DNA of 64,000 nt. Source: Isoetes taiwanensis (lineage: Eukaryota > Streptophyta > Lycopodiopsida > Isoetales > Isoetaceae). Positions within the stretch are counted from its first letter, which is position 1; every line of letters begins with the position of its first letter. Made by a program: the position numbers and the translations under genes. Below, in pieces: positions 45,776 through 57,084 of the stretch. The stretch is from positions 5,222,224 through 5,286,223 of the forward strand of contig JAJEKV010000035.1 in the NCBI GenBank assembly GCA_021234155.1, in the 5' to 3' direction. The notes beneath the pieces are model-generated. The model was not told where the DNA came from. It made no database searches and was given only the letters and a program-made list of their open reading frames with translations.

Positions 45776-46849
45776 ATTTATCTATATATCTATCTAGCTA
45801 TCAAATTGCTAGTACTTTGATAGTTGTATGATAGCATTTATGATAGGCTACATAAACCTTTACTTCTAGACATTCTTGCTTTTTTTGTACTTAAAAGAAC
45901 GAGCAAATGCTATGAAAAACAAAAATAAAGTTGAATTGAAATGAAGAATTATAAATAAAAAATCTTCATATTTTACAGAAGATATTATAGCATGAAAAAC
46001 AAAATGAATTGAAAACCTTCATTTGACAAAAGGTGTTATCACTTGATAAATGTGACTTCTTATGGTGGTAGCATTGAAATGTCTTATACATTTATGACTT
46101 TCCATACCCTCTACTCTATTCTCTTTTATTTAGACTACGTTTTAAATGTGGCATCTACCTTAGGAACATTCACTAAATTTAAAAGTATTCTATTTCGGCC
46201 ATTCCATTCCATTTCTTATATTTATCTCTATTCTATTTTGTTTGCTTCCATTCCATTTCCTTAGTTTCCAATCAAGTCTTTGTTGTGGAAAAGTTGACTT
46301 GTCCTACAATCTACACTTGTTTGTTGTCTTATGCACTTTGTCATTCTATGGTCTAGGCATTGTGTTTCCATGGTTTGTGACATGAGATCAAATCTCCTCC
46401 TCCTCCTCATCATCATCATCATCACTATGATTCTATTCCATTCAAGAGGTAACCATCAATTCTTGTTTGGAGAATCATAGATAATATCTTACTTCTAATT
46501 ACTATTGTTGGATAGTTGTATGGTAGCACTTATGATAGGCTGCTTCTTGAAGTTCTCACTCTTTGTCCTTCAAGGTAGATAGTAGAAAGGAATAAAAGAA
46601 AAAAATAATGAGTAACAACAAAATAAAATGTAATGGAATTGATTGAAGAAGAAGAATTATGAATCACAAATCTTTCTCATGTTAAAAAACTCGATTTTTA
46701 CAAAAGATATTATCTCGTGAAAATGTCTTATGATTAACACTTTCGTTTATGTAGAGCCATTTTCTCAAAGATGAGGATAAACAAAGGCCATGAAGAAACT
46801 GACAAAATTATCCTTGTTAGGAGGAAACCTAGCTATCGAACAAGGAGAC

Positions 46850-47392
46850 CTAACCATAATGGCTGTAAGAGTTATAATAATAATAATAACAACAATTCTC
46901 TCGCAAACAATAGCGAGTTGGGCAACAACCATTGGGGCAGCCGTTGGCAAATTGATATATGTAAACTATGTCTGGGTATTCAATGTTTTCTATAGCTTTG
47001 TGAGTTGCCTTTTCTGGCCATGGTTCGACAATCTTACCCAATTCTTTGATTTTTTCAATGCATTTATCCTGGGCAACATCTTTCCCCTTTATAGTCACTT
47101 TTTTTGTATCCATATCCACCTCCACATCCTCCACTTCTGAAACACAAAACCTTTATCAAATGCAGAATAATTGGACAAATTACATGATACACATCATCAT
47201 TGAATTCAGAACAACAAATACGATCAAATCATGCTTGCCTTTCAAAGTCTTCAAAGCATCGATGATTTTTTTCTTGCATGATTCGCACATGTTTTCTACC
47301 TTAACAACGATCTCATTCTTGTTCCTCTTTTTGGAGCAATTGTGACAGCAAGAGCATTCACAACAGCAGCAACACTTGAATGTGCAAGCCAT
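46850..47392 (-). CDS. Small Cys-rich HMA-domain protein, two exons
   Basis: The CDS is complement(join(46850..47136, 47239..47392)), 146 residues. The N-terminus has a metallothionein-like cluster (MACTFKCCCCCECSCCHNC), then the HMA domain: NEIVVKVENMCESCKKKIID with metal pair CESC (36-39), ALKTLK, and exon 2 EVEDVEVDMDTKKVTIKGKD then DKCIEKIKELGKIVEPWP. The intron uses a GC donor (AAAG/GCAAGC) with acceptor TTTCAG. The same GC donor occurs in the pseudogene at 5549-6459. The C-terminus (NGCCPTRYCLREN, then a poly-Tyr run encoded by an ATT-type trinucleotide repeat) lacks a CaaX box, unlike the HIPP at 17284. It may be a functional soluble metal-binding protein or a gene whose tail has decayed. 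Confidence 0.6.
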
Positions 47393-47943
47393 TTTGGTGC
47401 AAAGAAAAAAAAAAAACTGGAACTTATGGATGATGAAAAAGGACGCGTTCAAAGGCATTTATATACGAAGGAAATGGAATGTTCCTCGAAAATGCTATCA
47501 AGACTGATTAAACTACTTACACACTACTAGGAAATAACCTTTTCAAGGCCCACCCAATACCAACCTTGACTATGCCCTAGAACTTGGAATTTATGTCATT
47601 GAATATTTGTAAGAGGGGATGTCACATGTTTGTGGTTGCACATGGAAGAATAACTTTGGGCCATTCATGCTTAACCTAGAAATTTTTAGCACTTTATTAT
47701 CCTTTATGTCACCCTCATTAAAAATCACGCGCTTTGCTCCTGATAGAGATGTTACAACGATTTTAATGGCACTTGAAAACTTTACATCTTATTTTAAAGA
47801 TGTTAGCTTTGCATTACAAGAACATAACCTCCATTATTTTCCCTTATAAAAAGCTTAGGTTAGTAAAGAATTGCTAAGTAAAATTGATTCAATAAATTAG
47901 CAACATTTCTAAATTTAATAAACACATAGCATTGTGCATTAAT
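47393..47943. promoter_or_regulatory. 5' flank of the small HMA gene
   Basis: A diverged copy of the flank repeats at 6478-7045 and 9455-9965. It contains TTTATATACGAAGG (TATA-like on the plus strand), the CCCACCCAATACCA block and, later, GCAACATTTCTA. No coding sequence. Confidence 0.4.
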
Positions 47944-49080
47944 ATGTAGCATAATAACAGGGGGTTTTAGGGGGATTTGATATGGATGTAAAAATAACAA
48001 TTTCTAAAACCATAGGCTATATATCCCTAAAACAATTGAATGGATTGTTAAAAAAAAGGGGAGGAATTCAAGATAGAAGATAATCACATTAGCCTGGGTA
48101 TATTGCTTATAGTCTTCTTATTAAGACATTGCGTTATTTATTTTGATAGAGGTTCGAGCCCCTGTATTTCATATTCTAAAATCTTGGGGATTTGATATGG
48201 ATGTAAAAATAACAACTCATAAAACCATAGACCATATATCCCTAAAACAATTGAATGGATTAATATAAAAATTTTTTTTTGACTCAAGATAGAAAATAAT
48301 TACATTAGCTCATTGGGTATATTGATTATAGTCGTCTTATTAAGACATTGAGTTGTTTTAGTAGATGTTCGAGCCCCTATATTTCATATTCTAAAACCTT
48401 AGGCAAAGCCGTATAAAGGTTCAATATTCCCTCAAAACCTTAGGCGAACTCGTATTTCATATTTCAAAATCATAGGCATCTCCAATCATAAATGACTATA
48501 AGCGAAACGAGAGGTGCCCAGAGGCCCCAACATACGATCTGGGTCGTAGGATCGACGGGTGTGGTAGTCCAGGTGCACCTCATTTAGAATAATATGTAGC
48601 ATAATAACAGGGGGTTCCAAGGGGATTTAATATGGATGTCAAAATAACAATTCCTAAAACCATAGGCCATGTATCCCTAAAATAATTGAATGGATTGTTA
48701 TAAAAAAAAAACATAGATTCAAAATAAAAAATAATCACATTAGCTTGTTGGGTACATTGGTTATAGTCGTCTTATTAAGACATTGAGTTATCTTGGTAGA
48801 GGTTCGAGCCCTTTACTTCATATTCTAAATTCTTAGGCAAAGCCGTATAGAGGTTCAATATTCCCTCAAAACCTGTATTTCATACATCAAAATCATAGGC
48901 ACCTCCAATCATAAATGACCATAAGCGAAACGAGAGGTGCCTAGAGGCCCCAACATACGATCTGGGTGATAGGATCGACGGTTCCGATGACTATGGTAGT
49001 CCAGGGTGCACCTCGTTTAGAATATACAGTATAATAACAGAGGGGGTTCCAAGGGGATTTTATATGGATGCACCTCGTTT
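47944..49080 (+). mobile_element. Tandem array of tRNA-like SINEs
   Basis: Three main copies and a fourth start: about 47944-48180, 48182-48586, 48587-49018 and 49019-49080. Each begins near AATAACAGGGGGTT, followed by GGGGATTTGATATGGATGTA. The A-box-like TTAGCTYRTTGGGTA and B-box AGGTTCGAGCC (48149, 48366 and 48799 areas) lie about 50 bp apart. The copies end GGTGCACCTCRTTTAGAATA. The first copy lacks its 3' half. The array sits 0.5 kb upstream of the HMA gene start. Confidence 0.75.
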
Positions 49081-49304
49081 ATATGTATGGGAGTGACTCA
49101 TGAAATTAGCAGCATTCCTAAAATGAAATAAAAACATGGCAGGCGATATTAATTACATGAGCATGAATCCACTTTATATGTGTAGCGGAGGTTAGAGTTT
49201 TTAGGTATAGTGTTCTATTATAATACTGACATATATGAAGTCATGTCTTTCTATGAATCAAGCAACTTTTCAATTTGAAGGATACGTTCTCAATTGCGCT
49301 CCCT

Positions 49305-49375
49305 CTTTGGGTCCCACAAGCCAATTGGCCTAAGTGGAAGATAAAAATCGTTCATACATTCATTCATTCTATTCT
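49305..49375 (+). mobile_element. Retroelement 3' tail with (ATTC)n, unit 2 copy
   Basis: Duplicate of 34465-34545. Here the core reads GTGGAAGATAAAAATCG, one base away from GTGGACGATAAAA. Confidence 0.65.
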
Positions 49376-49986
49376 CTTTGGTGACAAAAAGATATTAGTG
49401 ACTTGTAATCCAAAGTCATAGAATTACATTGTCTCCACGATATTGAGCAAAATGAAAAAAATCATGAGCAATAAACCATGTAAAATACAACATTTGCTAT
49501 TGGTAATTTATTTCATGCATGCTCTACAAACCCTCATTAGCTGATAACTAATTACTTGATATGCTTTACATAAATCACAAACTTTGGAATATCATAACGT
49601 CAAGGTGAACCTCATCTTCAAGGTCATGCCCATTTAAATGAAATGCGGAAACTACAATGAAGACTACAAGTGGCCATACCAAACTAAGGACCTCATACTA
49701 CTTCAATCTCATCACAAACATCCATTTAGAACTTCATTTACACTCATTATCAATCCAGTAATAAGTAATATCATCATTTTGTTAGTGGCAGGAATTTCAT
49801 GCTTTGAATAATTGTGAAAGTGAGATTCAAAGGACATCAAGCCATGCACATAGAAGAATGGCTATTCACAATGAAGCAATTATTGATGAAGAGACTACAA
49901 TTGATGCCAACCCACTTAGGGAGTAGATGCGATGTTTATCTCCTCGTTTGTAAGGTGGATAGTAGGAAAACTCCACATTGTCATAG

Positions 49987-50226
49987 CTAATTCTTTAGTA
50001 ATAGTAACTTCCATCGCACCGCATTTCTTATTCTCACTAAGACTTGAACCTTGTCATGGAGATGGGCATAGATGATGAAAGTTCGACACATATAAGGAGG
50101 TCCAAATCCCCGCAACAAAACGAGACTTGGAATGTTTAATGGCCCTGCAACTCCAAAGGCAGAACTGTTGTATAAATGTGAGCAGTTCCTATTCATTTTA
50201 AGCTTACCACACATTGTGTTTTGCAA
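49987..50226 (-). CDS. Hypothetical open frame, unit 2 copy
   Basis: Duplicate of 39700-39939 with one Phe-to-Ser change. No family recognised. Confidence 0.2.
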   Translation of the reverse strand: MQNTMCGKLKMNRNCSHLYNSSAFGVAGPLNIPSLVLLRGFGPPYMCRTFIIYAHLHDKVQVLVRIRNAVRWKLLLLKN

Positions 50227-50425
50227 TACATTATTGTGCAGTCACAGTGTTTGTCTTGAAAGTGGCTTACTTTTGGTAATTATAATGTCATGTTGTTTAT
50301 GTGAAACCTCGACCTTGGCATAAATTGTGAGTAGCTAGAGGTTCTATTAGGCGCCATCTTTTTCATGAGCAAGTTTTCAATGCAACTTGGATTTGAACTG
50401 TTGGAGGGTAAAGGCTGGAGGCTCA

Positions 50426-50713
50426 TTAGAACTGAAAAAGCCTTTGTAAGTTCAGTTTTGTTTGCAAAAAAACAATCTTATACACATTTGGAGTTTCGCA
50501 TGTATAAGCTTGCAGCACATTGACCCACTCTTCATTTTCAAGTATCTTCATGCTTTGTTGCTGTGTTTTTTGTAGAATAAAAGTGGACTGGCACTCTTTT
50601 CTATAGATTTGCCTGAGTTGAAAGGCCATGAGAGTGGCCATTATTCTAAAATCATGCATACCATCTGTACCTTCTTGTAAGCATGCAAGCAGATCGCCTG
50701 TTAGATGAGGCAC
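50426..50713 (-). CDS. Hypothetical open frame, unit 2 copy
   Basis: Duplicate of 40139-40429. It has lost one codon relative to unit 1 with the frame kept. No family recognised. Confidence 0.25.
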   Translation of the reverse strand: MPHLTGDLLACLQEGTDGMHDFRIMATLMAFQLRQIYRKECQSTFILQKTQQQSMKILENEEWVNVLQAYTCETPNVYKIVFLQTKLNLQRLFQF

Positions 50714-51948
50714 AAATCTTTCTATAAAATTATGGGCATGCCATCTTATATGGTTCAGAAGCTCAAAAGGAACAATAAAGCTTTAAAATCGTCGAGAGAA
50801 TAGGACTTGAGCTTTCCCTGGAAAATTTTCAATGAGTCTATTGAGCTTCAAATTGCCCTTCCCTCCTCCCGTAGATCTCGAGCTTCTCTCGTTGCTCAAA
50901 TGTTTATTGGAGCTATGTGATTTGTTATCACCTTGTCTGGGTGAGCTTTTCTGGTCTGCAAAATATGGGCTTAATAGGAATTGTTAGAGATTTTTTGGTC
51001 TGCAAAATATGGGCTTAGTAGGAGTTGTTATATTTAGGGGTAGCGTTGTTGATGTGCCCAACATGCCAAGCATGAGAAGTTGTGCAACTATGGGCAAAAT
51101 GTTTGTGGGGACAAACATTGAAACAATAGACAATACATAATGCAACAACAATAGACTCTTCAACTACTTACCGGTTTTACATGATCAGCAACTGTAGCGC
51201 CCATGCTCTCATTCAAAAGTATTTGTGGTGCAGGTTGCACTTTAATGCTGAAATGTCCAAGGTCCCGGCAATGGAACCAAAAATGTTAAAGAGGATTTCC
51301 CTCCCTTTAACACAAAACTCTTAGAAACCTTGGACCTTGGCCCTTCATTGAGGCAAATAAGAGAGTAATAATAATGAGCTATTTCCTTTTGCTTTACCAT
51401 GTTACCGCACTGCATCAAATTGGTTTTTGGTCTTATCAGTCTGAAAATTGACTAAAACTTCTATCTGCAGCAGAAGTTCCGCTATACAGAAGCATACAAA
51501 ACAGTAAAGCTCCAGGCAATATGAATGTAAAGCTCAAGGACAATCATGACTTGCTAGTAAATGTCCAAATAATTTACTCTCTATCTATCTGATATTTGAA
51601 ACTATAGTGGCTTCACAGTTGAAGATATCAAGCTTATTATGAGAAGCATCCAATGTTTTGACATTTCCCCGATAAAATGAGGTGGAAGTGCCTGTTACAA
51701 ATTTCCAGAAAAATTTCAGATCGGTTAATAGAGACAAGATTAAGCCTAGATAATTTTGGACGTATCATGCAGATCATTTGAAGAAATTAATGATAAAAAA
51801 TTAGTGTTGAGCCTTTCTCCTTGGTTCATGCCACAACCTTTAAGCAGTCTTGCAAACGAACTATCCCTGTTCTTTTCCATTTCGCTACCCGTGCCCCAGT
51901 CCTTGGTTTTTTCTACGCAGCAACACTTATCTCCAATTCTTTGTGAAC

Positions 51949-52143
51949 TTCCCAAGAGCATCTTCATTATCAGAAATATCTCAGCCATATAATTTTGCTT
52001 CAGACATCTTGTGACATTCCAATTTCATGAATATTTGTCATGCAGAAGCATCTTCAATCAACTCTTATAATAGATTCAAAAGCCAATTTTTCCACTTTCT
52101 AAAAATGCCTAAAACTATTCTCCATACCCTCAGATCCTGGAAT
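51949..52143 (-). pseudogene. Degraded duplicate of the PPR gene 3' part
   Basis: Diverged repeat of 52309-52520. Shared phrases include 'ttcattatcag', 'ttgtcat', 'gaagcatctt', 'agattcaaa' and TTTTTCCACTTTCTA, in the same order. It lies just downstream of the PPR coding remnant and is full of indels. It is either an intragenic duplication or a second, older PPR copy. Confidence 0.6.
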
Positions 52144-52299
52144 CTGATAGGCTTGTTTGCAGCCTACAGATTATATGCACTCTTTGTCTGTTAATGGGAA
52201 GAAATGATCCTTCTGCAACTTTTCTACAGGTCCTAGTTCTCTATGCATTGCACAAGGAGAATTTTATGGATGTATGCTTACTTTTGAATCCCCACCGTT

Positions 52300-53166
52300 A
52301 TAGCTGGCTTCCTAAGATCCTTTTCATTATCAGAGGAATACCTCAGTGCTTCAGAAACCTTGTAGTATTCCAGTTTTATAAATATTTGTCATTAACATAT
52401 ATGCTGAAGCATCTTTATAATCATGTCTTAAAACAGATTCAAATGCATGCTTTCCAAGCACCACATTTTTCCACTTTCTACAAGCACCCAAAACTGCTTT
52501 CCATATCAACAGATCTGGTTCAAAAGGCATGTTCTTTATTACTTCTACTGCATCATCCAAATAATTGGACCGACCAAAGAGATCAACAATACAAGTATAA
52601 TGCTCTATACTAGGGGTGAGCATATAATGCGCATGCATCAACCAGTTGTCAACAAGACCAGCATGGTTGCAAGCATTAAGAATGGAGAGAAAGGTGATAC
52701 TGTCTGCTTGTAAACATCTCTTCTGCATTATTTTAAAGAGATCAAAGACGCGTTGGGCATCTCCATGGTAAGCGTATCCTGCTAGCAGTGGATTCTATAT
52801 TACCAAAGTCTTCCCACTCATTGAATCGAAAACTTGCTCAGCATCAGCCATGCTTCCACATTTACCGTAGAATCCAACCAGACATCCTGCTACAAATGGC
52901 TCATTCTGGAGTCCAGCACTGCAAATTTGAATATGGATCTTTTTTCCGGTTTCCAGGGCCACTAGACTGCCGCACGCCTTCAGTGCAGCAACATATGTTT
53001 GGGCATCTGGCACAAAACCTTCGCCTTGCATGCACAAGAAGAATTCCAAAGCCAAAATGCTCTCCTCACCCTCAGCATATCCAGATATCATAGCATTCCA
53101 CGACACTAAATCATGATGTAGCATCTCCTCAAAGACCCCACGAGCATGTATCATGCTTCCACAGTT
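52300..53166 (-). pseudogene. PPR protein pseudogene (PLS class), downstream part
   Basis: From the LINE junction it reads MIHARGVFEEMLHHDLVSWN, AMISGYAEGEESILALEFFL, PDAQTYVAALKACGSLVALE, then a premature TAG at 52797-52795 where VIWNPLLAGYA is expected (TGG to TAG). In the same frame come FDLFKIMQKRCLQADSITFL, CNHAGLVDNW and an E-motif-like PDLLIWKAVLGACRKWKNVV. The frame ends at 52351, and the usual LRKPAITVGIQK-like continuation lies in another frame. PPR proteins bind organellar RNA, and the PLS/E class is usually linked to C-to-U editing. The nonsense codon, the frameshift and the 6.36-kb LINE mean this copy is dead. Confidence 0.88.
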
Positions 53167-53270
53167 TTTTTTTTTTTTTTGATGGTAAGAGTATGATATA
53201 TTAATTAATATAGTAAATATTTGTACAATGTACCCCTACATGGGGATAGATAGTTGCGGACGTAATACTG

Positions 53271-56200
53271 TCAATCATGGAGAGGCCTTTGTAAATCCCG
53301 ACTATTATCGTCTTCAGCAAACCAATGACACTTGAAGAATATGTAAAATCCTTGAATTCTGCCAATCCTGTCGAGAGCTTTATTGTAGTGGCGACCGAAT
53401 TTTCGATGATGGGCTAAAGCCATTAGGGCCACCTCCATATTGAAAATGTTTTTCAGCTTATTCAGAGAAAGCTCTTGTCGGCCCAAAGCAATGTCACATC
53501 TATGTTTCCATATAGCCCACATGGCTATGTTGACAAGAGATGCCGAAATAATTTTCCCATCTGATACCATCAATATTCCTGGCCATTGTAACATATCAAT
53601 ACCTATAAGAGGACATACCCAATCCCAGAAGTTCTGTACTTTGGGACAAAAGAATAAGTGTGCGAGGGTTTCTGTGCTATTGCAACCAAGAGGGCACCTA
53701 TTGGTAAGAAGGATCCCCCTTTGAAAAAGCCAATCCATAGTGCTGAGTCCCCCTTGCAATGTTAACCATCTAAAGAACTGCAACCTCTTAGAGCATAGTG
53801 TATTCCATGAATTGGCTAGTAATTTTCTAGCTTGAATAATTCCTACTCCTAGTCTGTCAGCAGCCTTTTCAGGGGATCCTGGACAAAGAAGACTGTAGAG
53901 AGTACTGACAACATATTTTTCTTTCTGCTCACAACTCCGTCGGTCATTGGGGCCATCCTTACCTGAGAGGACCTCTAAAGTACACCGAATATCCCGAAAG
54001 ATCTTTCTGTCTCCCTCGCCTGCATTATGCACCTTGTTCCTAAAGCGGGACCAGGAGAGCCATCTGTCACCATCCCATAAATGCCCCACCTTAGTGACTC
54101 CTGATTGCCTCCATTTAGTGAAAATTTGGGGGTGTGTAAGAGCAAGGGGTAGGCCATTTCTCGACCATATCTTCGTATTCCAAAAAATACTCAGCTTACC
54201 AGCTTCCTTGGGTGCATCCATAGGCTCGAATAGTTTTTGAACTTCCAACCAGGCTTCAAGTAGCTTTCGCATAATCGGAGATGTGCCTGGGGCTATTTTA
54301 TAGCTAAAGAAAAAGGAACCAATTTCATCACGGGGTAATGATGGCTTACCTTTTAGTGTACAACGCTGGAGCCAATACATGACAAAGTGCAAAGCGAGGG
54401 AGGTGATACCATGTAATGCTCTCCAGACAAACTTTCCAGCAAGTACCTGTGCTTGGGTTGTCAAATTTTTGCATCCCATTCCGCCATCACTCTTGTCAAG
54501 ACACATTTCCGTCCAGGCCACTTTATGCCTACCACCCTTCCATATAAATTTCCTGATAATGGTTTGGATTTGATTGTAGACACCCTTCTGAGCAACAATA
54601 GCTGAAGAGTAATAGACATGGGAAGCAGCTAGAATAGCCTTAGCAACTGCTATCCTTCCAGCAACGGAGAGACCTTTGGCTGACCATAGGTTGATTTTTT
54701 TCCTTAGATGATCCAGGATGGGTGTCCATATACCTTTTAAGTTTTCAGAGAGGAATAAGGGCAAACCAAGCAGCTTCGTAGCCTTATCCTTCAGAACTTG
54801 AAAGCCCAAGTTTTTCACCCTAGGATCAATGTCGGTCTCAAAGGGCCATACAACAGCACACTTGGATACATTGAGCTCTATCCCCGATATCTTTCCAAAT
54901 GTACCTAGCACTTCATGGAAGGACTCAAAGCTGGAATCATCAAATCTAAGAAGAATGAAAGTATCATCTGCATATTGCATAAGTGTGAGCTTGTCCTGGG
55001 ATTCTGGAAGCTGAAGACCAGAGAGAGTGCCCTCGGAAACTTTAAATTCCACCATTCTGGAAAGTAAATTGGCAATGATTAAGAAAAGATAGGGAGCCAG
55101 GGGGCAACCTTGTCTAATTCCTTTTCTTAGCTCAAACAGGCCGTATATCGTCCCATTGATAAGAACTGAAGCTGAAGCAAGCTTGTTCATACCCAAAGAG
55201 AGCTCCACAAATGAGGTACTAAAACCCATATGGAGCATAATATCTTGAAGACCCCTCCAACGAAGGGTATCATAAGCTTTACGGAAATCCATCTTAACAA
55301 AAACACAATTTTGTTTAGAAAGCTTACACCAGTGCAGGCCCTCTCTAACTGCAATGAAGTTATCCAGAATATGTCTCCCTGGTAAGAAAGCCGTTTGTTC
55401 ATTCCCAATAACCTTACCGAGGATAGGCTTTAGTCGGTTGGCAATTATTTTCATAATAACCTTGTAGAGTACATTTGTCAAGGCAATGGGCCTCCATTCA
55501 TTCAGCTTCTGTGGCCGGGCAACCTTAGGAATCAAGGAAATAAAACCTGTCGATAGAGCAGGGTGCAGATAGCGGGCTTCCCATGCCCCCCTTACTGCCT
55601 TAATGAATGCTGGCCCAAGTAGATCCCAGAATTCAACATAGAACTCTGGAGGGAGACCATCAGGACCAGGGGACTTACCTGAAGCAAGAGAGGAGAGAGT
55701 CCTGAAGATTTCATCATCCCCTAAATCACACATTAAATTCGTATTGTCAGCGTGCGAGACTTTGGTCCTCCAATGTATCTTTGTCAACCAGTTTTGGAGT
55801 ACTGATTCATAATCATTTGGGAGAGGGTTCTCCTTGAACATTTTCTGAAAGCTTTCCCTAACATATGAACCAATCCCATCAATAGAATCAAACTTATTCT
55901 GTTGGTCATCAGTAATAGATGTGATACTATTCTCAGCCAAACGGGCTCCTGCAAGCCTGAAGAAGTGTTTGGAATTTTCATGATCTGCTTCTGTATACCA
56001 CTTAGTTTTGGATCTTACTGCAGCCCCTCTAGCTTCTTCTTCTTCAATAGCTTTTGCTTTGCTCTCAAGATCAGCTTCCAAAAAGTGGAGGGTAACATTG
56101 AAGGGGTCCATTAGGAAATCTTGTTTGGTGATTCTAAGCTGATCATAAATATCATTTTTGGCTTTTCTGAACACCTGAGCCCTATCCTGCCCCCATTTTT

Positions 56201-57084
56201 TAACCCAAACCTTGATGTCTTTAATCTCCTGAATCCAGGCCTTCATGCTAGGCACCCCATCCACTTGATGTCGGTTAGCAAGAAAGACCCGAAAAGAGTC
56301 ACAGAATGAGGACTTTCCGAGTAATGAAGTGTTAAATTTGAACGGCACGTTTCCACTTCTCCGGACCGAGGGAGCATCTTCAAATATGAGTTTTTGTGGG
56401 ACGTGATCTGATTGGGTGAAGGCCAAGTCCCCTTCAACAAAGCATCTATCCAAGAATCTAGCTGTTCTGTTAGCTAGATAGAATCTGTCTAGTAAACAAT
56501 AAACACGATCATGCCCTTTCTGCTTATTGGACCAGGAGAATGAGGTATTTGAAGGAGGGATCAAAGTAAATCCCACACTATCAAGTAGAGAGTTCCATGC
56601 TGCATCCTCCTCTGCAGAGAGATTTCTATGAAGTCCAACCTTCTGGTCCCATATATCGGTCATGTTCAAGTCCCCCCCCATAAGCCAGTTTTCAACCTCC
56701 TGCCGGGCGATCCAAATTTCGATCTCTTTCCACAAAATGGCCCTTTCTGCAGGTTTATTAGAAGCATAAATATTGAGAAGGCCCCATCTACAATCCTCTG
56801 TTTCGAGAACAATGGCCTGCCACCTACCATTTGTACCTTTATGCTGGAATTTTACTTTTTATCCTTTCCAGAGTAGAGCAGTACCACCCTTTGTACCTAA
56901 AGCTGGGCAGGTAAATGAGTCGTATTGCCCCCCTACCCAAGTACCAAGGGAACTAGCCTCGAAATCTGGTAGTCTGTGCTCTTGAATGAGGATGATGTCT
57001 GCAGCCATAGACCTTATTGCCAAGGACTCTGGCACGTTTTAGTGTCCCCTTGATCCCCCTTAGATTCCAAGATATCACTTTCAT
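53271..57084 (-). pseudogene. LINE ORF2: endonuclease, reverse transcriptase, zf-RVT
   Basis: Start ATG at 57084 (MKVISWNLRGIKG). Endonuclease words follow: ADIILIQEHRL, the GGDLN box at about 56675 and TQSDHVPQKL. The uninterrupted frame 56735-53271 (1154 codons) carries the linker, RT (KSPGPDGLPPEFYVEFWD, DFRKAYDTLRW, GIRQGCPLAPYLF, MQYADDTFILL), the KGLSVAGRIAVAKAIL thumb and a C-terminal zf-RVT region (LQFFRWLTLQGGLSTMDWLF, CPLGCNSTETLAHLFFC). Two faults lie in the endonuclease part: an in-frame TAA at 56861-56859 and a frameshift near 57030. RT itself looks intact, so the copy is young but cannot make a full ORF2 product. Confidence 0.93.

Larger units (their letters stand above)
44531..51766. 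repeat. Large tandem duplication, unit 2
   Basis: Partner of 29899-44530. Its last part (51086-51766) matches 43857-44530. The sequence then leaves the repeat at GGACG and continues into the PPR pseudogene. Unit 2 keeps 46957-49152 (HMA gene and SINE array). It lacks the LTR element interior and the unit 1 blocks 34578-38026, 38361-39467 and 40761-43856. It also has a private 40-bp duplication near 50950-51015 (TCTGCAAAATATGGGCTTA twice). Confidence 0.9.

Noticed and set aside
48900-49020. Possible hammerhead-like core in the SINE (GATGA and GCGAAAC with pairing TATGGT/ACCATA)
   Set aside because: The GATGA part is not kept in other copies (CCGACGG, CTGACAG), and the segments are in the wrong order for a linear ribozyme unless the element is circular.
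47944-49080. CRISPR-like or satellite array
   Set aside because: The repeat units are about 400 bp with tRNA-like boxes and no spacer pattern. They are retroelement copies.
51746-51988. Frame reading FARLLKGCGMNQGERLNTN, possibly another PPR piece
   Set aside because: Too short, and it crosses the edge of the tandem duplication. Only a loose likeness to a PPR repeat.
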